Below are positions 34,692 through 43,712 of a stretch of DNA of 64,000 nucleotides, piece by piece. This stretch comes from Rubrivirga marina. Its GTDB lineage: Bacteria > Bacteroidota > Rhodothermia > Rhodothermales > Rubricoccaceae. The stretch is taken from NCBI RefSeq assembly GCF_002283365.1, contig NZ_MQWD01000005.1, positions 62,001 to 126,000 of the forward strand, in the 5' to 3' direction. Every line of letters starts with the position of its first letter. The first letter of the stretch is position 1. The translations under genes and the position numbers were made by a program. The notes under the pieces are model-generated. The model was given only the letters and a program-made list of their open reading frames with translations. It had not been told where the DNA came from and searched no databases.

Positions 34692-37409
34692 TCATGGCCG
34701 CGTAGGGCCGACCGCCGACGGTGGAGAGACGTCGGCGTGCGTCGCCGACGCCCGGCCGACCAGACCCGGCCCGTGAGGGTGGGCGGCCGGACCGCTCGTT
34801 GCCCTCTCGTCGCGTCGGCCACCCGAGCCGCACGGCTCGGCCAGCGCGTCGGCGCGGCCGGAGAGGCCGGCGAGCCGAAGCCACGCCTGCGGCCACCGGG
34901 CGCCCTCGGTCTCGGCCAGCCGTGCGGCCTCCCGAACCGTCTCGTCGGCTGACCGGCCGGGGAGCGCGGTGAGGAAGGCGAGCTCGAGGTCCGAGAGGGC
35001 GAGGTCGAACATCCGCGCGCCCGACGGCGAGCGGACGTAGTAGTCCCGCTTCTTCCGCGCCCGCGCGAGCCGAGACACCTCGGCCCCGTTCAGCCCGAGC
35101 CACTGGTACAGCGCGGCCGTGTCGGGCTCTGTGGCGTCGGGGTTGGGCAGGAAGATCCGCGTCGGACAGCTCTCGATCAGGAGTTGGGCGCCCTCGACGC
35201 CGTCGCGGAACTGGGCCGGGCTGTGGGCCACGACGACGACGGCCGCGTTCCGCTTGCGGAGCGTGAGGAGCCACTGGCGGAGCCGGTCGGCAAAGCGGCC
35301 GTGCATGAGGGCGGCCCACGCCTCCTCGATGACGATGAGCGTAGGCGAGCCGTCGAGCGACTCCTCGACGCGGCGGAACAGGTAGGTCAGGGCCGGCACG
35401 AGGACGCGGTCCGACATCCCGACGAGGTGCGAGAGCTCGACGACCTGGTGCCGGACGGCCCCCTCTCCCCGACCGCGGCCGTCGGTGGCCGCCTGCACGT
35501 CCGCACGTGCAAACGAATCGCGGTCCGCGTCGAAGAGCGCGCCGTAGGCCCCCTCCAGCGTGTACGGCCGGACGAGCGCCCTCAGCCGCTCGGTCCCGAG
35601 GTTTACGAGGAGCGCGGTCAGCGTCCGGCCCTCCGGCGGGTTCTCCGCCAGCAGGCCGACGGCGTGCGTGAGCCGGCCCCGCTCCTCCGGCGTGAGCGCC
35701 TGGCCCTGGAGCTCGACGAGCGACTCGACCCAGTCGACGGCCCACGTCCGGACCTCGGGCCGGTCCACGTCGCGGAGCGGCTGCATCTCGACCGGGTTCC
35801 GGGCCGCCAGCGGCCCCGCGAGGTCGTAGTGCGCCGCGCCCATCGCGCGGCCCGAGACGTAGTGGCTGTAGCCGACGTCGAACGTCACCGTCCGGGCGCG
35901 CTCGTAGCGTCGCCACTGCGCGAGGAGGAGCCCGACGAGCACCGACTTCCCCGCGCCTGTGGCCCCGACGACGAGGGTGTGGCCGACGTCGCCCTCGTGG
36001 AGGCAGAGCCGGAACGGGGTCGAGCCGTCTGTCTTGGCCCACAGGAGCGGCGGGCTGTCCGGGGGGAACAGTTGGGAGGGGACGGCCTCGTGGCCCCCCC
36101 ACGGTGCCGTGAGCGGCAGGACGTCGACGACGTTCTCCGTGGTCAAGAGCGGACGGCGGAGGTTGGGGTGGCCGTGGCCCGGGAGCGTTCCTAGGAAGGC
36201 GTCGACGGCGTTCACGTCCTCGACGCGCCCCGTGAACCCGAGGTCCCGGGCGACCTTCAGGAGCGCGGCGGCGCGGTCGTCGGCCTCGCGCCGTGTGTCG
36301 GCCATGACGACGGCGGAGACCGTGAGGTACCCGAACCGGACGTCGCCGCCCGAGTTGGCCGCGCGGGCGTTCCCGGCGTCGTGGACCATCTGGGTCGCGT
36401 TCCCGTCCTGGAAGGCGAGGTCCATCTCGGTCGTCTCGCGCTTCTGCTTCGAGGCCAGGTCCTTCACCCAGTCGCCCGCGCCCCGGCGCTTCTGGAACCA
36501 CCCGAGCTGGGCCTTCCCGATGGCCTTTACGGCCGTCGCGGGCGAGAGCGGGAGGAACCGGACGCTCCAGCGGTACGGGAAGGGCAGGCGGAGGGCGGGG
36601 TCGGCGAGGCCGGGCCGGGTCGCGCTCGGGTAGCCCTGAACCGCCACGACGCGGACGTGCTTGGCGCCGACGCGAGGCTCGAACCCGCCGACGAACGGCT
36701 GGTCGCTCAGGGCGTGGTCGAGGTACGCCCCCCGGCCTGGCACGCCGACGGCGTCACCCAGCCCGGTCAGGCACTCGTGGAGGTGACAGAGGAGCGCGGC
36801 GCTCCCGAGCCGCTCGACGCGCATGGCCGACGAGAGCCGGTCGCGGACGCCGCGGAGGTCGCGCTCGAACTGACCTACGAGCCGGTCCCAGACCTCGGAC
36901 GCGGACCCGTCCTCGCGGCCCCTCACGAGCCGCGTTTGGAGCTGGCTCGCGAGCCCCGCGGGCGGCGTGTAGGTCACGGTGAGGACGGCCTCGGTCTCGT
37001 AGTGCTCGCCGACGGAGGCGTACCGGGCGCGGCGGGCGCCGTCGATGGCCCGGCTCACGGGGTCCGGGAAGTGGCAGCGCTCGGGGGGCGCGTAGCCCGT
37101 CGCGTCGCGGCGGACGGCGTCGGCGTGGACCATCCACCCGTCGCCGAGCGCGGCGAGGGCGGCGTTCGCGTGGCCCGCCAGGTTCACGACCTCGGCGGCG
37201 GTCGAGGAGGCGAGGTCGCGGCCCCGGACGCGCCACGCGGCCAGGAACGAGCCGTCCTTCGTGAGGACGACCCCCTCCCCCACCAGGAACCCCCAACCGA
37301 GCAGGTCGGAGAGCCCGCGCGGGGCCGCCCGGTGCTCACGGAGGCGGCCGAGTCCGGCGGCGCCGAGGGCGCCCGCGGTGAGTCCAGCGGCGGCAGCGAG
37401 GAGGCTCAT
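34692..37409 (-). CDS. trbE: TrbE/VirB4-type conjugal transfer ATPase
   Basis: 905 residues. N-terminal VirB4 domain (GWGFLVGEGVVLTKDGSFLA, MVHADAVRRDATGYAPPERC), then Walker A VVGATGAGKSVLVGLLLAQW near residue 490, TVTFDVGYSHYVSGRAMGA, Walker B LIVIEEAWAALMHG, and KRNAAVVVVAHSPAQFRDGV. VirB4 ATPases energise pilus assembly and substrate transfer. The last 60 residues are Arg/Gly-rich low complexity. It follows trbD with 24 bases between. Confidence 0.93.
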   Translation of the reverse strand: MSLLAAAAGLTAGALGAAGLGRLREHRAAPRGLSDLLGWGFLVGEGVVLTKDGSFLAAWRVRGRDLASSTAAEVVNLAGHANAALAALGDGWMVHADAVRRDATGYAPPERCHFPDPVSRAIDGARRARYASVGEHYETEAVLTVTYTPPAGLASQLQTRLVRGREDGSASEVWDRLVGQFERDLRGVRDRLSSAMRVERLGSAALLCHLHECLTGLGDAVGVPGRGAYLDHALSDQPFVGGFEPRVGAKHVRVVAVQGYPSATRPGLADPALRLPFPYRWSVRFLPLSPATAVKAIGKAQLGWFQKRRGAGDWVKDLASKQKRETTEMDLAFQDGNATQMVHDAGNARAANSGGDVRFGYLTVSAVVMADTRREADDRAAALLKVARDLGFTGRVEDVNAVDAFLGTLPGHGHPNLRRPLLTTENVVDVLPLTAPWGGHEAVPSQLFPPDSPPLLWAKTDGSTPFRLCLHEGDVGHTLVVGATGAGKSVLVGLLLAQWRRYERARTVTFDVGYSHYVSGRAMGAAHYDLAGPLAARNPVEMQPLRDVDRPEVRTWAVDWVESLVELQGQALTPEERGRLTHAVGLLAENPPEGRTLTALLVNLGTERLRALVRPYTLEGAYGALFDADRDSFARADVQAATDGRGRGEGAVRHQVVELSHLVGMSDRVLVPALTYLFRRVEESLDGSPTLIVIEEAWAALMHGRFADRLRQWLLTLRKRNAAVVVVAHSPAQFRDGVEGAQLLIESCPTRIFLPNPDATEPDTAALYQWLGLNGAEVSRLARARKKRDYYVRSPSGARMFDLALSDLELAFLTALPGRSADETVREAARLAETEGARWPQAWLRLAGLSGRADALAEPCGSGGRRDERATSGPAAHPHGPGLVGRASATHADVSPPSAVGPTRP

Positions 37410-37433
37410 GGCGGAGTGGGCGGAGGGCTGTTG

Positions 37434-37805
37434 TTATCGGCTAGGGACCGACGGGGTCGGCTTCCGCGAGCCTGTCGAGGCGGGGGGGAGCGGGTCGTAG
37501 GCGTCGGCCTGCGTGAGCGTCCGCGCGGCGAACTGGGGGAGCAGCTCGTCCACGTCCGAGAGCTTGACCATGAGCGGGTGGACCCCGGCCACGACGGCGA
37601 GGACGACGAGTCCTGAGCCGACCGAGAGGCCCAGGAGGTACACGAGGCAGACGACGAGCGTGACCTCGAGGATGAGGAACGAGCGGTCGACGCCGGCGAA
37701 CCGGGGGACGCGGACGAGCGACTGGTGGACCGGGCGCTCGGGGAGCCGCTCGGCGGCCTGGAGCCCGTCCGCGCGGTCGCGGCGGCGTGTCTGGGGGGAC
37801 AACAT
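37434..37805 (-). CDS. trbD: TrbD/VirB3-like inner-membrane protein
   Basis: 123 residues: VHQSLVRVPRFAGVDRSFLI is the VirB3/TrbD amino-terminal signature, followed by two TM segments (LEVTLVVCLVYLLGLSVG and SGLVVLAVVAGVHPLMV), then a polar tail (FAARTLTQADAYDPLPP). It works with VirB4 in pilus assembly. Between trbC and trbE as in other trb clusters. Confidence 0.85.
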   Translation of the reverse strand: MLSPQTRRRDRADGLQAAERLPERPVHQSLVRVPRFAGVDRSFLILEVTLVVCLVYLLGLSVGSGLVVLAVVAGVHPLMVKLSDVDELLPQFAARTLTQADAYDPLPPASTGSRKPTPSVPSR

Positions 37806-37895
37806 GGGGGATCGGGTGGCGTGGACCCAGCGACCGGGCCGATGGAGCGCGCGTGTCGGCGCGTGGAGGTCCTCGACCGGCCCGGACGGGGCGGT

Positions 37896-38246
37896 CTAGA
37901 AGGAGGCCCCGGAGATCCCGAGCGTGGCCGCGAACGTCGTCGCGCCGATCGCGATGCCAAGCCCGAGGACGGCCTGGCCGATCCGCTTGGCGCCCTCCTC
38001 GTTCCGCGTGAAGGCCCAGATGATGCCGCCCATCGCGATGGCGATCACGGCCACGAGGCGGACCGTGTTGCCGGTGAGCGCGTCGGCGAGGGTCTGGAGC
38101 GGGCCGTCCCACGGCATGGCCGCGCCGCCGGAGGCCGAGGCCTCGGCGGCCATGAGGACGGTGAGCGCGAACAGGCCGAGGAGGCGGACCGGGACGCGGG
38201 CGAGGAACCGGGCAGCCCCGGACGTGGAGGGAGAGAGTGAGTTCAT
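37896..38246 (-). CDS. trbC: TrbC/VirB2-like pilin
   Basis: 116 residues from the ATG at 38246 (the open frame upstream to 38432 is Thr/Pro/Gly-rich and not pilin-like). Signal/TM part LLGLFALTVLMAAEASASGG with a likely ASASG cleavage site, then PWDGPLQTLADALTGNTV and two TM segments (LVAVIAIAMGGIIWAFTRNE and IGQAVLGLGIAIGATTFAA). This is the compact two-helix pilin fold. Next to trbB as expected. Confidence 0.85.
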   Translation of the reverse strand: MNSLSPSTSGAARFLARVPVRLLGLFALTVLMAAEASASGGAAMPWDGPLQTLADALTGNTVRLVAVIAIAMGGIIWAFTRNEEGAKRIGQAVLGLGIAIGATTFAATLGISGASF

Positions 38247-38367
38247 GGTGCTGCCCTTGAGGGCGGTGGGCGGAGTCGGTCCGCCGGTGAAGCCGGGCGT
38301 CCCCAGCGTGTGGGTTGGTCGGGCAGGGGCCGCCGTCGGCCCCGTGCCCGAGTGGGCGTCCCCGGTG

Positions 38368-39369
38368 TCAGATGGGGTGGAGCGCGTAGGCCCCGTCGCG
38401 GTACCCGTCCACCCGGACGAGCTCGCGGACACGTCGGCCCTCGTTCCCGCCCTCGATCACGACGACGACTCCGACGGCCTCGGCCACGAGCGCGCGCTGA
38501 GAGGGCACGCCCGCCCGCTGCGCCAGGCGGTCGAGGCGTCGGAGCGCGCCCTGGGCGTCGGTCGCGTGGACCGTCGCGCACCCGCCGGGGTGGCCCGTGG
38601 CCCAGGCGTCGAGGAGGTGGAGCGCGGCCCCGTCGCGGACCTCGCCGACGACGATCCGGTCCGGCGTGCAGCGGAGCGTGAACCGGACGAGGTCCGAGAG
38701 CGAGACGCCCTCGCCGGTGCCGGTCCCTGGCACCGTCCGAAGGGCGAGGTGGTCGTCGGCCCGGCATTGGAGCTCGGCCGTGTCCTCGAGGACGACGACC
38801 CGCTCTCGGGGGTACTGCTCGCTCATCTCTAGCAGGACCGCGTTGCACAGCGTCGTCTTGCCAGAGCCGGTCCCGCCGCAGACGAGGACGTTCTCGTGGT
38901 CGCGGACGGCGTCCTTGATCGCCTGGCACTGGGCGGACGTCATCGTCCCGTGCTCGACGTAGCTCGCGAGCGTGAACACGCGCCGGGCGGGCTTGCGGAT
39001 GACGAAGCAGGCGCGGGGGACGAGCGGCGGGACGAACCCCTGGAGCCGGGCGCCCCCGAACGTCTCGGCCGGGAGCTCGGCCTGGACCGAGGGCGTCGTC
39101 GGACCGAGCGTGTCTCCCCGGTAGGCCGCGACGGTGCCCAGGAACTGCTCGACTTGGTCGCCGCGGACGGCGGCCCCGAGGCAGACCTTGCCGCGCGAGT
39201 GCGTGTCGGCTCGGAGCACGCCGTCGCCCGCGTTGACGTAGACCTCGGTGACGTCGTCGTCGGCGAACGTGGCGACCACCTCGGGGCCGAGGTACCGCTC
39301 CATGAGCCCACGGTAGCGGGACTCCTTCGAGAGGTCCTGGCCGGACGACGTTGCGGCGAGCGAGGTCAT
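38368..39369 (-). CDS. trbB: TrbB/VirB11-type secretion ATPase
   Basis: 333 residues from ATG 39369. N-terminal domain YLGPEVVATFADDDVTEVYV; then FVIRKPARRVFTLASYVEHG; Walker A VLVCGGTGSGKTTLCNAVLL near residue 155; Asp box VVVLEDTAELQC; Walker B DLVRFTLRCTPDRIVVGEVR; His box ATGHPGGCATVHATDAQGAL. VirB11 hexamers switch the machine between pilus assembly and DNA transfer. It is the first gene of the first trb block. Confidence 0.95.
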   Translation of the reverse strand: MTSLAATSSGQDLSKESRYRGLMERYLGPEVVATFADDDVTEVYVNAGDGVLRADTHSRGKVCLGAAVRGDQVEQFLGTVAAYRGDTLGPTTPSVQAELPAETFGGARLQGFVPPLVPRACFVIRKPARRVFTLASYVEHGTMTSAQCQAIKDAVRDHENVLVCGGTGSGKTTLCNAVLLEMSEQYPRERVVVLEDTAELQCRADDHLALRTVPGTGTGEGVSLSDLVRFTLRCTPDRIVVGEVRDGAALHLLDAWATGHPGGCATVHATDAQGALRRLDRLAQRAGVPSQRALVAEAVGVVVVIEGGNEGRRVRELVRVDGYRDGAYALHPI

Positions 39370-39409
39370 AGGAAGTCGGTCTGAGCGCCTTGCGGCAGAG
39401 TGCTCATCC

Positions 39410-39442
39410 CGGTAGGTGCCGGACCGCCTCCGATCCCGCCAC
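39410..39442 (-). promoter_or_regulatory. Repeated upstream element, copy before trbB
   Basis: CGGTAGGTGCCGGACCG (39410-39426) plus CCTCCGATCCCGCCAC, the partner of 31338-31370. On the minus strand it ends 40 bases before the trbB ATG. Together with the trbG copy it suggests that both conjugation blocks respond to one regulator or sigma factor. Confidence 0.55.
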
Positions 39443-39519
39443 CCTCCTCCGCAGTTTTTCGGACGTCCCCCTCCCCCCCTCCCCGCCTGACTGGTGGCGT
39501 CCACCATGGCCGACCTTCA

Positions 39520-39557
39520 AGTGCCTGGGCACTACAATAGTAAGTGCCCAGGCACTT
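39520..39557. repeat. Palindrome cluster A: two AGTGC-N4-GCACT sites
   Basis: AGTGCCTGGGCACT (39520-39533) and AGTGCCCAGGCACT (39543-39556), 23 bases apart start to start, in the gap between the kinase stop and the trbB promoter region. The second site extends to a 16-bp dyad with AA/TT. Same motif as at 42075 and 45004. The rest of 39443-39574 has only a short GGTGG-CGT-CCACC hairpin. Confidence 0.85.
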
Positions 39558-39574
39558 AAATATGAGCCTCGGTT

Positions 39575-42379
39575 CTATTGGCCCTCCAGTGTCCCCAGCA
39601 GACGCTCGACGCGCTCGTACGCTCTGCCCCCCTCCGATCTCGTGCCCCACACGGCGGACTTCAGGACGACTACGGCCTCGTTCCCGCGCCCGTCGGCAAC
39701 CAGGGCCTCGGCGTGCACAGAAGCGGCCGTCAAGAGAGCGTCGAAGTACGGTCCAAACAATGGCAAATGGTCGCGAGCGATCTGAAGACCGGCCTCGCTG
39801 AGTTCGAGCGCACGGGCGACGTCGCTGGACTCGAGCGCGATCTCGGCGAGAGCCGCTCGCGCCACCGCCGCGGTCCCCGGCCCCGCGTCCTCCGGCCTCA
39901 TGGCGACCGCCCGCCGGAGCGGAACCGCAGCAGCGGCGTTGCTCCCCCACTGGTAGAGCGTTCGGCCTTGTTCCGTGAGCGCGTACGCGAGGATGGCCGG
40001 GTCTCCCGTGGCCTCCGCGTCAGCGACCACGTCAGAGAAGACGGCGGCGGCCTGCGGTCCCCTGTTCGCCGTGAGAACGGCGTCATGCGTCCGAGCACGA
40101 ACGGACCGGCGGTCGCCCTCGCCGAACTGGTTTGACAAGACCCGAACGGCCCGGCCCGTGACCTCCAGCGCCTCGGAACGGGCACCCGCCCGCCGGAGGG
40201 CGAGGGCTTCGACGTGGAGCCCGAGGGCAACGCCTTCGGCCCAAGCCTCGGTCGTCTCCACGGGTCCGTTCGGCCGGCCGAGAGCACGGAGCGCCGCGGT
40301 CGCGCTCCGTGCTCGTTCGGCAGCCTCGTCGTGCTTGCCCTGTGCGGTGAGCGCCAGCGCAGCGACCGTCCCGGCTCGAGCCGCCAACAAGCCGAGGCCC
40401 ACTGTGCTCTTCATGAGTGGGAACGCATCGGTAGTACTCCCGACCCCGGCAAGGCCTCCTCCCCCCCGTTCGGCCTCGGGGTCCAGGCCAAGCCGGTCGA
40501 ACACGGCGCTCGCACGTCGCGATAGGTCGAGCGCCCCTTCTAGTTCCCCCGCGTACACGCTGTAGAGCGCGAGGTCGGTGTCGATGGACGCGGCAACTGC
40601 GCTGCCTTCGCCGTAACGAGAGACCGCCAGGGCGCGAGCCTCTACGGCGAGTTCGGTGGCTCGCCGGAGACCGTCCGAGGTCGGGGTCCCGGCGATCTCG
40701 CGCCCGGCGAACCCGGCCGCACACCGGGCTTGACCCCGGAGCGCTGCGATGACGGTGGGGTGGTCCGGGCCGCTCGCCGCGCGGAGGAGGACCGCTCGGC
40801 TGTAGAGACGGAGCGCCTCGTCGAGGTCTCCCCGCTCGGACAGCTGCTCGGCGAGCGTGAGGGAGAGGTCGGCGCCGACGGTCGGTTGGCTGACGCCGCC
40901 CTCGACGATCTCGGCGGCCCGGACGAGGAAGGCCCGCCCCGCGCGGGCCTCGGTGGGCGCCGACCGGATCACGTCCTCGACGACGAGCGCGAGTTGACCG
41001 GCGCTCGCCTCAGCGCCTCCGGTCGAGGCCCGCCAGCGCTGCTCGGCGGCGGCGAAGGCGAGCACCACAGCGAGCACGCAGGCCGACGCCGCGACGAGCC
41101 CTCCGCGGTGCCGGGCGGCGAACCACGCGGCGCGACGGGTGAAGCTGACACCGACCCCGGCGGGAGGACGCCCGTTCGACACCCGGCGCACGTCGACGTG
41201 AAGGGCGTCGGCCGAACCGTACCGCTGATCCGGGTCGGGGTCGATGGCCCGCTCGACGATGGCGTCGATGGCCCAGCGCCCCTGGCGGCTCAAGTCGAGC
41301 TCGACCACCCTCGAGGGTGGGGCGCATCCGTCGAGCGGCCGGCGGCCGGTCAGGAGCTCGTAGAGGAGGGTGCCGAGGGCGAACACGTCGGTCGCCGTCG
41401 TCGTCTCCGCGGCCCGCCCCGCTCCCGCAGGGAGGGCCTGCTCAGGGGCAGCGTAGGCCGGCGTCATCGGCCGGAACCCCGGCCCGGTCGTGTCCCCTCC
41501 CCTGCCCCACGAGGTCCCGAAATCGCGGTCGTCGAGGGGCTTCGCGACGCCGAAGTCGAGAAGGTGGACGCGGCACTCGCCGTCGGGCCCCCTCGATGCG
41601 ACGACGTTCGACGGTTTGATGTCGCGGTGGACCACGAGGTTGGCGTGGGCGTGGCGGACGGCGTCGCAGAGGATCGCGAAGGCCCCGAGCCGCTCCGTCG
41701 GACTCAGCGAGTGCGCCCTGGCGAAGTCCGTGATCGGGGCGCCGCGCACGTACTCCATCGCGAAGAACGGCCGCCCGTCCTCCGTCGCTCCGGAGCCGAG
41801 GAGCTTGGGGATCGACTCGTGTCTGAGCGCCGCGAGCTGGCGCTGCTCCCTCGCGAACCTCGCGCGTGCGTTGGGGGCCGTCGAGGTCAGCACCTTGACG
41901 GCCGCTCGCTGACCCGTCCTCGGATCGTCGGCGAGGTACACGGCCCCCATCCCGCCCTCCCCCACTTTGCGCCGGACCACGTAGCATCCGGCCTGTGTTC
42001 CTATGAGGTCGCCGGACGTTCGGGGAGACGGGCGGGCAGCGAAATCGTCAGAAGAGCGAGCTTCGTTCGGGTCGAGTGCCTGGGCACTATGGTTTGAAAG
42101 TGCCTGGGCACTCACTTTATAGTCGCCCGCACCTTGTCCCCCTACCGATCGGTCCCCCGTCTGTCCCCAGTCGGCCGCCTCGAAGAGGTCCTCGACTCCC
42201 CGGCGAACGGGACCGGGCGGCATCCGTCCGATGGCCGAACGGCGCTCCTCCTCGGGGAGTGCGAACACATCGTCGAAGGACTGCTCTACGTCCTCCCAGT
42301 GCTCCGCGAGCCAAGAAGCCGCGTCGGTGGAGGAGCCGTCACCTCGTGAGACGGGGGGCGTCTCGTCGTCGTCGCTCAT
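39575..42379 (-). CDS. Membrane Ser/Thr protein kinase with TPR-like C-terminal half
   Basis: 934 residues. Residues 1-75 have the LPEEERRSAIGRMPPGPVRRG motif common in ECF-linked kinases. Kinase domain about 130-400: VGEGGMGAVYLADDP, AAVKVL, VHRDIKPSNVVA, LDFGVAKPLDD, TPAYAAPEQALPAG. One TM segment near 435 (LVAASACVLAVVLAFAAAEQ), then about 480 residues of Ala/Arg-rich helical TPR-like repeats that would face the periplasm. Palindrome cluster B lies inside the gene and encodes the SAQALSNHSAQAL stretch (about residues 89-102). It follows the ECF sigma gene by 65 bases, as in Planctomycete/Rhodothermales sigma-kinase pairs. Confidence 0.85.
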   Translation of the reverse strand: MSDDDETPPVSRGDGSSTDAASWLAEHWEDVEQSFDDVFALPEEERRSAIGRMPPGPVRRGVEDLFEAADWGQTGDRSVGGQGAGDYKVSAQALSNHSAQALDPNEARSSDDFAARPSPRTSGDLIGTQAGCYVVRRKVGEGGMGAVYLADDPRTGQRAAVKVLTSTAPNARARFAREQRQLAALRHESIPKLLGSGATEDGRPFFAMEYVRGAPITDFARAHSLSPTERLGAFAILCDAVRHAHANLVVHRDIKPSNVVASRGPDGECRVHLLDFGVAKPLDDRDFGTSWGRGGDTTGPGFRPMTPAYAAPEQALPAGAGRAAETTTATDVFALGTLLYELLTGRRPLDGCAPPSRVVELDLSRQGRWAIDAIVERAIDPDPDQRYGSADALHVDVRRVSNGRPPAGVGVSFTRRAAWFAARHRGGLVAASACVLAVVLAFAAAEQRWRASTGGAEASAGQLALVVEDVIRSAPTEARAGRAFLVRAAEIVEGGVSQPTVGADLSLTLAEQLSERGDLDEALRLYSRAVLLRAASGPDHPTVIAALRGQARCAAGFAGREIAGTPTSDGLRRATELAVEARALAVSRYGEGSAVAASIDTDLALYSVYAGELEGALDLSRRASAVFDRLGLDPEAERGGGGLAGVGSTTDAFPLMKSTVGLGLLAARAGTVAALALTAQGKHDEAAERARSATAALRALGRPNGPVETTEAWAEGVALGLHVEALALRRAGARSEALEVTGRAVRVLSNQFGEGDRRSVRARTHDAVLTANRGPQAAAVFSDVVADAEATGDPAILAYALTEQGRTLYQWGSNAAAAVPLRRAVAMRPEDAGPGTAAVARAALAEIALESSDVARALELSEAGLQIARDHLPLFGPYFDALLTAASVHAEALVADGRGNEAVVVLKSAVWGTRSEGGRAYERVERLLGTLEGQ
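42075..42112. repeat. Palindrome cluster B: two AGTGC-N4-GCACT sites inside the kinase gene
   Basis: AGTGCCTGGGCACT at 42075-42088 and again at 42099-42112, identical and 24 bases apart, so in frame. They encode two copies of SAQAL in the linker between the kinase's N-terminal motif and the catalytic domain. AT-rich sequence (CACTTTATAG) follows the second site. Confidence 0.9.
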
Positions 42380-42444
42380 AGCCCTCGTCTAGGGATCGGG
42401 ACGCCGTCTCCAACGCCCGAAACGGGGGCGGCGGGCCGCGTCGT

Positions 42445-43035
42445 TCAGTCGAGAGGGGTGTCCGGCCGGAGGAGGACCCCGAGGAGCCCGCGGGCCTTCG
42501 TCAAGTCCCGCTCGACCGTCCGGAGCGGGACCCGGAGCGTGGCCGACACTTGACCGACGGTGAGCCCGACCTCGAAGCGGAGCCGGACCACCTCCCGGAG
42601 CCGGGGCGACACTTGGCCCAGGCGGTCGAGGACCGCCCCGAGGTCGATGGCGCCGTGGACGACCGACTCAGGGTCGGCGTCTACGTCCGAGGGCAGACGC
42701 TCCTCCACGAGCGTCTCCCGGACGGCGGAGCCCCAACGCTTCTGCCGGTTCCGCGCGCGGGCTCGGGCGACGACCACGTGGTTCATCTCGCGGTAGACCC
42801 GGCCCATGTGGGCGTCGGGGTCGTCGCGGACCTCGTCGGGAAGCCGGAGGTACGCCTCGTGCGCCAGCCCGGTCGGCCCCACGGTGCACACGCGCTCCCG
42901 CCGGTGGACCCGGTCGGCGACCTCTCGGAGTCTCTGGTAGACGTCGGGGGCGGTCCGCTTACGGCCGTGGAGGAGGGGGACCCTCCGGGTAGCCGAGTCC
43001 TCGTCGCGCCTTGGGGTGTCGTGCTGCTGGGCCAT
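42445..43035 (-). CDS. ECF-type RNA polymerase sigma factor
   Basis: 196 residues. Region 2 includes VGPTGLAHEAYLRLPDEVRD and MGRVYREMNHVVVARARARN; region 4 is VSPRLREVVRLRFEVGLTVG with QVSATLRVPLRTVERDLTKA. This is the TIGR02999/ECF_sub group that is usually encoded with Ser/Thr kinases, as here. It may direct transcription of element genes under control of the kinase; the repeated elements before trbB and trbG are candidate targets. No anti-sigma factor is seen. Confidence 0.85.
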   Translation of the reverse strand: MAQQHDTPRRDEDSATRRVPLLHGRKRTAPDVYQRLREVADRVHRRERVCTVGPTGLAHEAYLRLPDEVRDDPDAHMGRVYREMNHVVVARARARNRQKRWGSAVRETLVEERLPSDVDADPESVVHGAIDLGAVLDRLGQVSPRLREVVRLRFEVGLTVGQVSATLRVPLRTVERDLTKARGLLGVLLRPDTPLD

Positions 43036-43181
43036 CTGTAGGGGCGGGGCGGGCCGTATTCGCGTGGTTCAATTTGTAATACGCCGGTGCTCGGGTCAAG
43101 CCCGACAGAGCATTTCCTTCACCGATTGTGCACAGTGGACCGACGATGGCTCCTCCGCCCGAGGACGTACCGGCCGTGGAA

Positions 43182-43712
43182 TCAGTCCTCTACGAGGAGC
43201 GCGCGGAGCCTGGATCTGATGTCGGAGACGGGTCCTACGTACCGCGAATCGATCGACGTTCGGACTCGGCTGGAGTGGAGCCAGTATTCGCCCGGACCGA
43301 GGACGTGCTCTCCCAGACGCGGGACGAGCGGACGGCCTGCGCGATCACGGAAGAGGGGGGCGCTGTTCGGGAGCCGAGTGCCGCTGACGGAGACGCCCGC
43401 GCTGTCTACGACGACCCGGTCTCCAGGGAGCCCCGCGATCTCCTTCCCGAGCGGGATGACCCCGCCGGGGCACGCCCCGTTCGGGAGGTAGTCGGCGACG
43501 GCTTCGGCGGCCTCTTGGTCGGGGCACGCCTCGACGAGGACGCCGGTCCGGGCGTCGGACGGGTCGAAGTCGGAGGCGAGGTAGAGCCCGCGGGGGAGGC
43601 TGTCGGTGTAGTTGAACCGGACGCCGACGGCGTGGGCCGCAATGGCGACGGCGAGGAGTACGGCCCCCAGCCCCAGCGACGCGCGCGCGACCGTCCCGAG
43701 CCGACCGCTCAC
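43182..43712 (-). CDS. traF: TraF-type S26 signal peptidase
   Basis: 176 residues. One N-terminal TM segment (LGLGAVLLAVAIAAHAVG), then RFNYTDSLPRGLYLAS with the catalytic Ser, VIPLGKEIAGLPGDRVVVDS with the catalytic Lys, and GEYWLHSSRVRTSIDSRYVGP. Plasmid TraF matures and cyclises the TrbC-type pilin in the periplasm, so it fits the trb system. It starts by GTG overlapping the preceding stop by 4 bases. About 147 bases separate it from the ECF gene; an AT-rich patch (43068-43081) is there. Confidence 0.85.
   Translation of the reverse strand: MSGRLGTVARASLGLGAVLLAVAIAAHAVGVRFNYTDSLPRGLYLASDFDPSDARTGVLVEACPDQEAAEAVADYLPNGACPGGVIPLGKEIAGLPGDRVVVDSAGVSVSGTRLPNSAPLFRDRAGRPLVPRLGEHVLGPGEYWLHSSRVRTSIDSRYVGPVSDIRSRLRALLVED

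Noticed and set aside
43068-43110. Promoter for the ECF sigma gene
   Set aside because: TTGACC with TACAAATT on the minus strand is near the expected spacing, but the -7 element matches TAnnTTTG poorly, so it is not listed.
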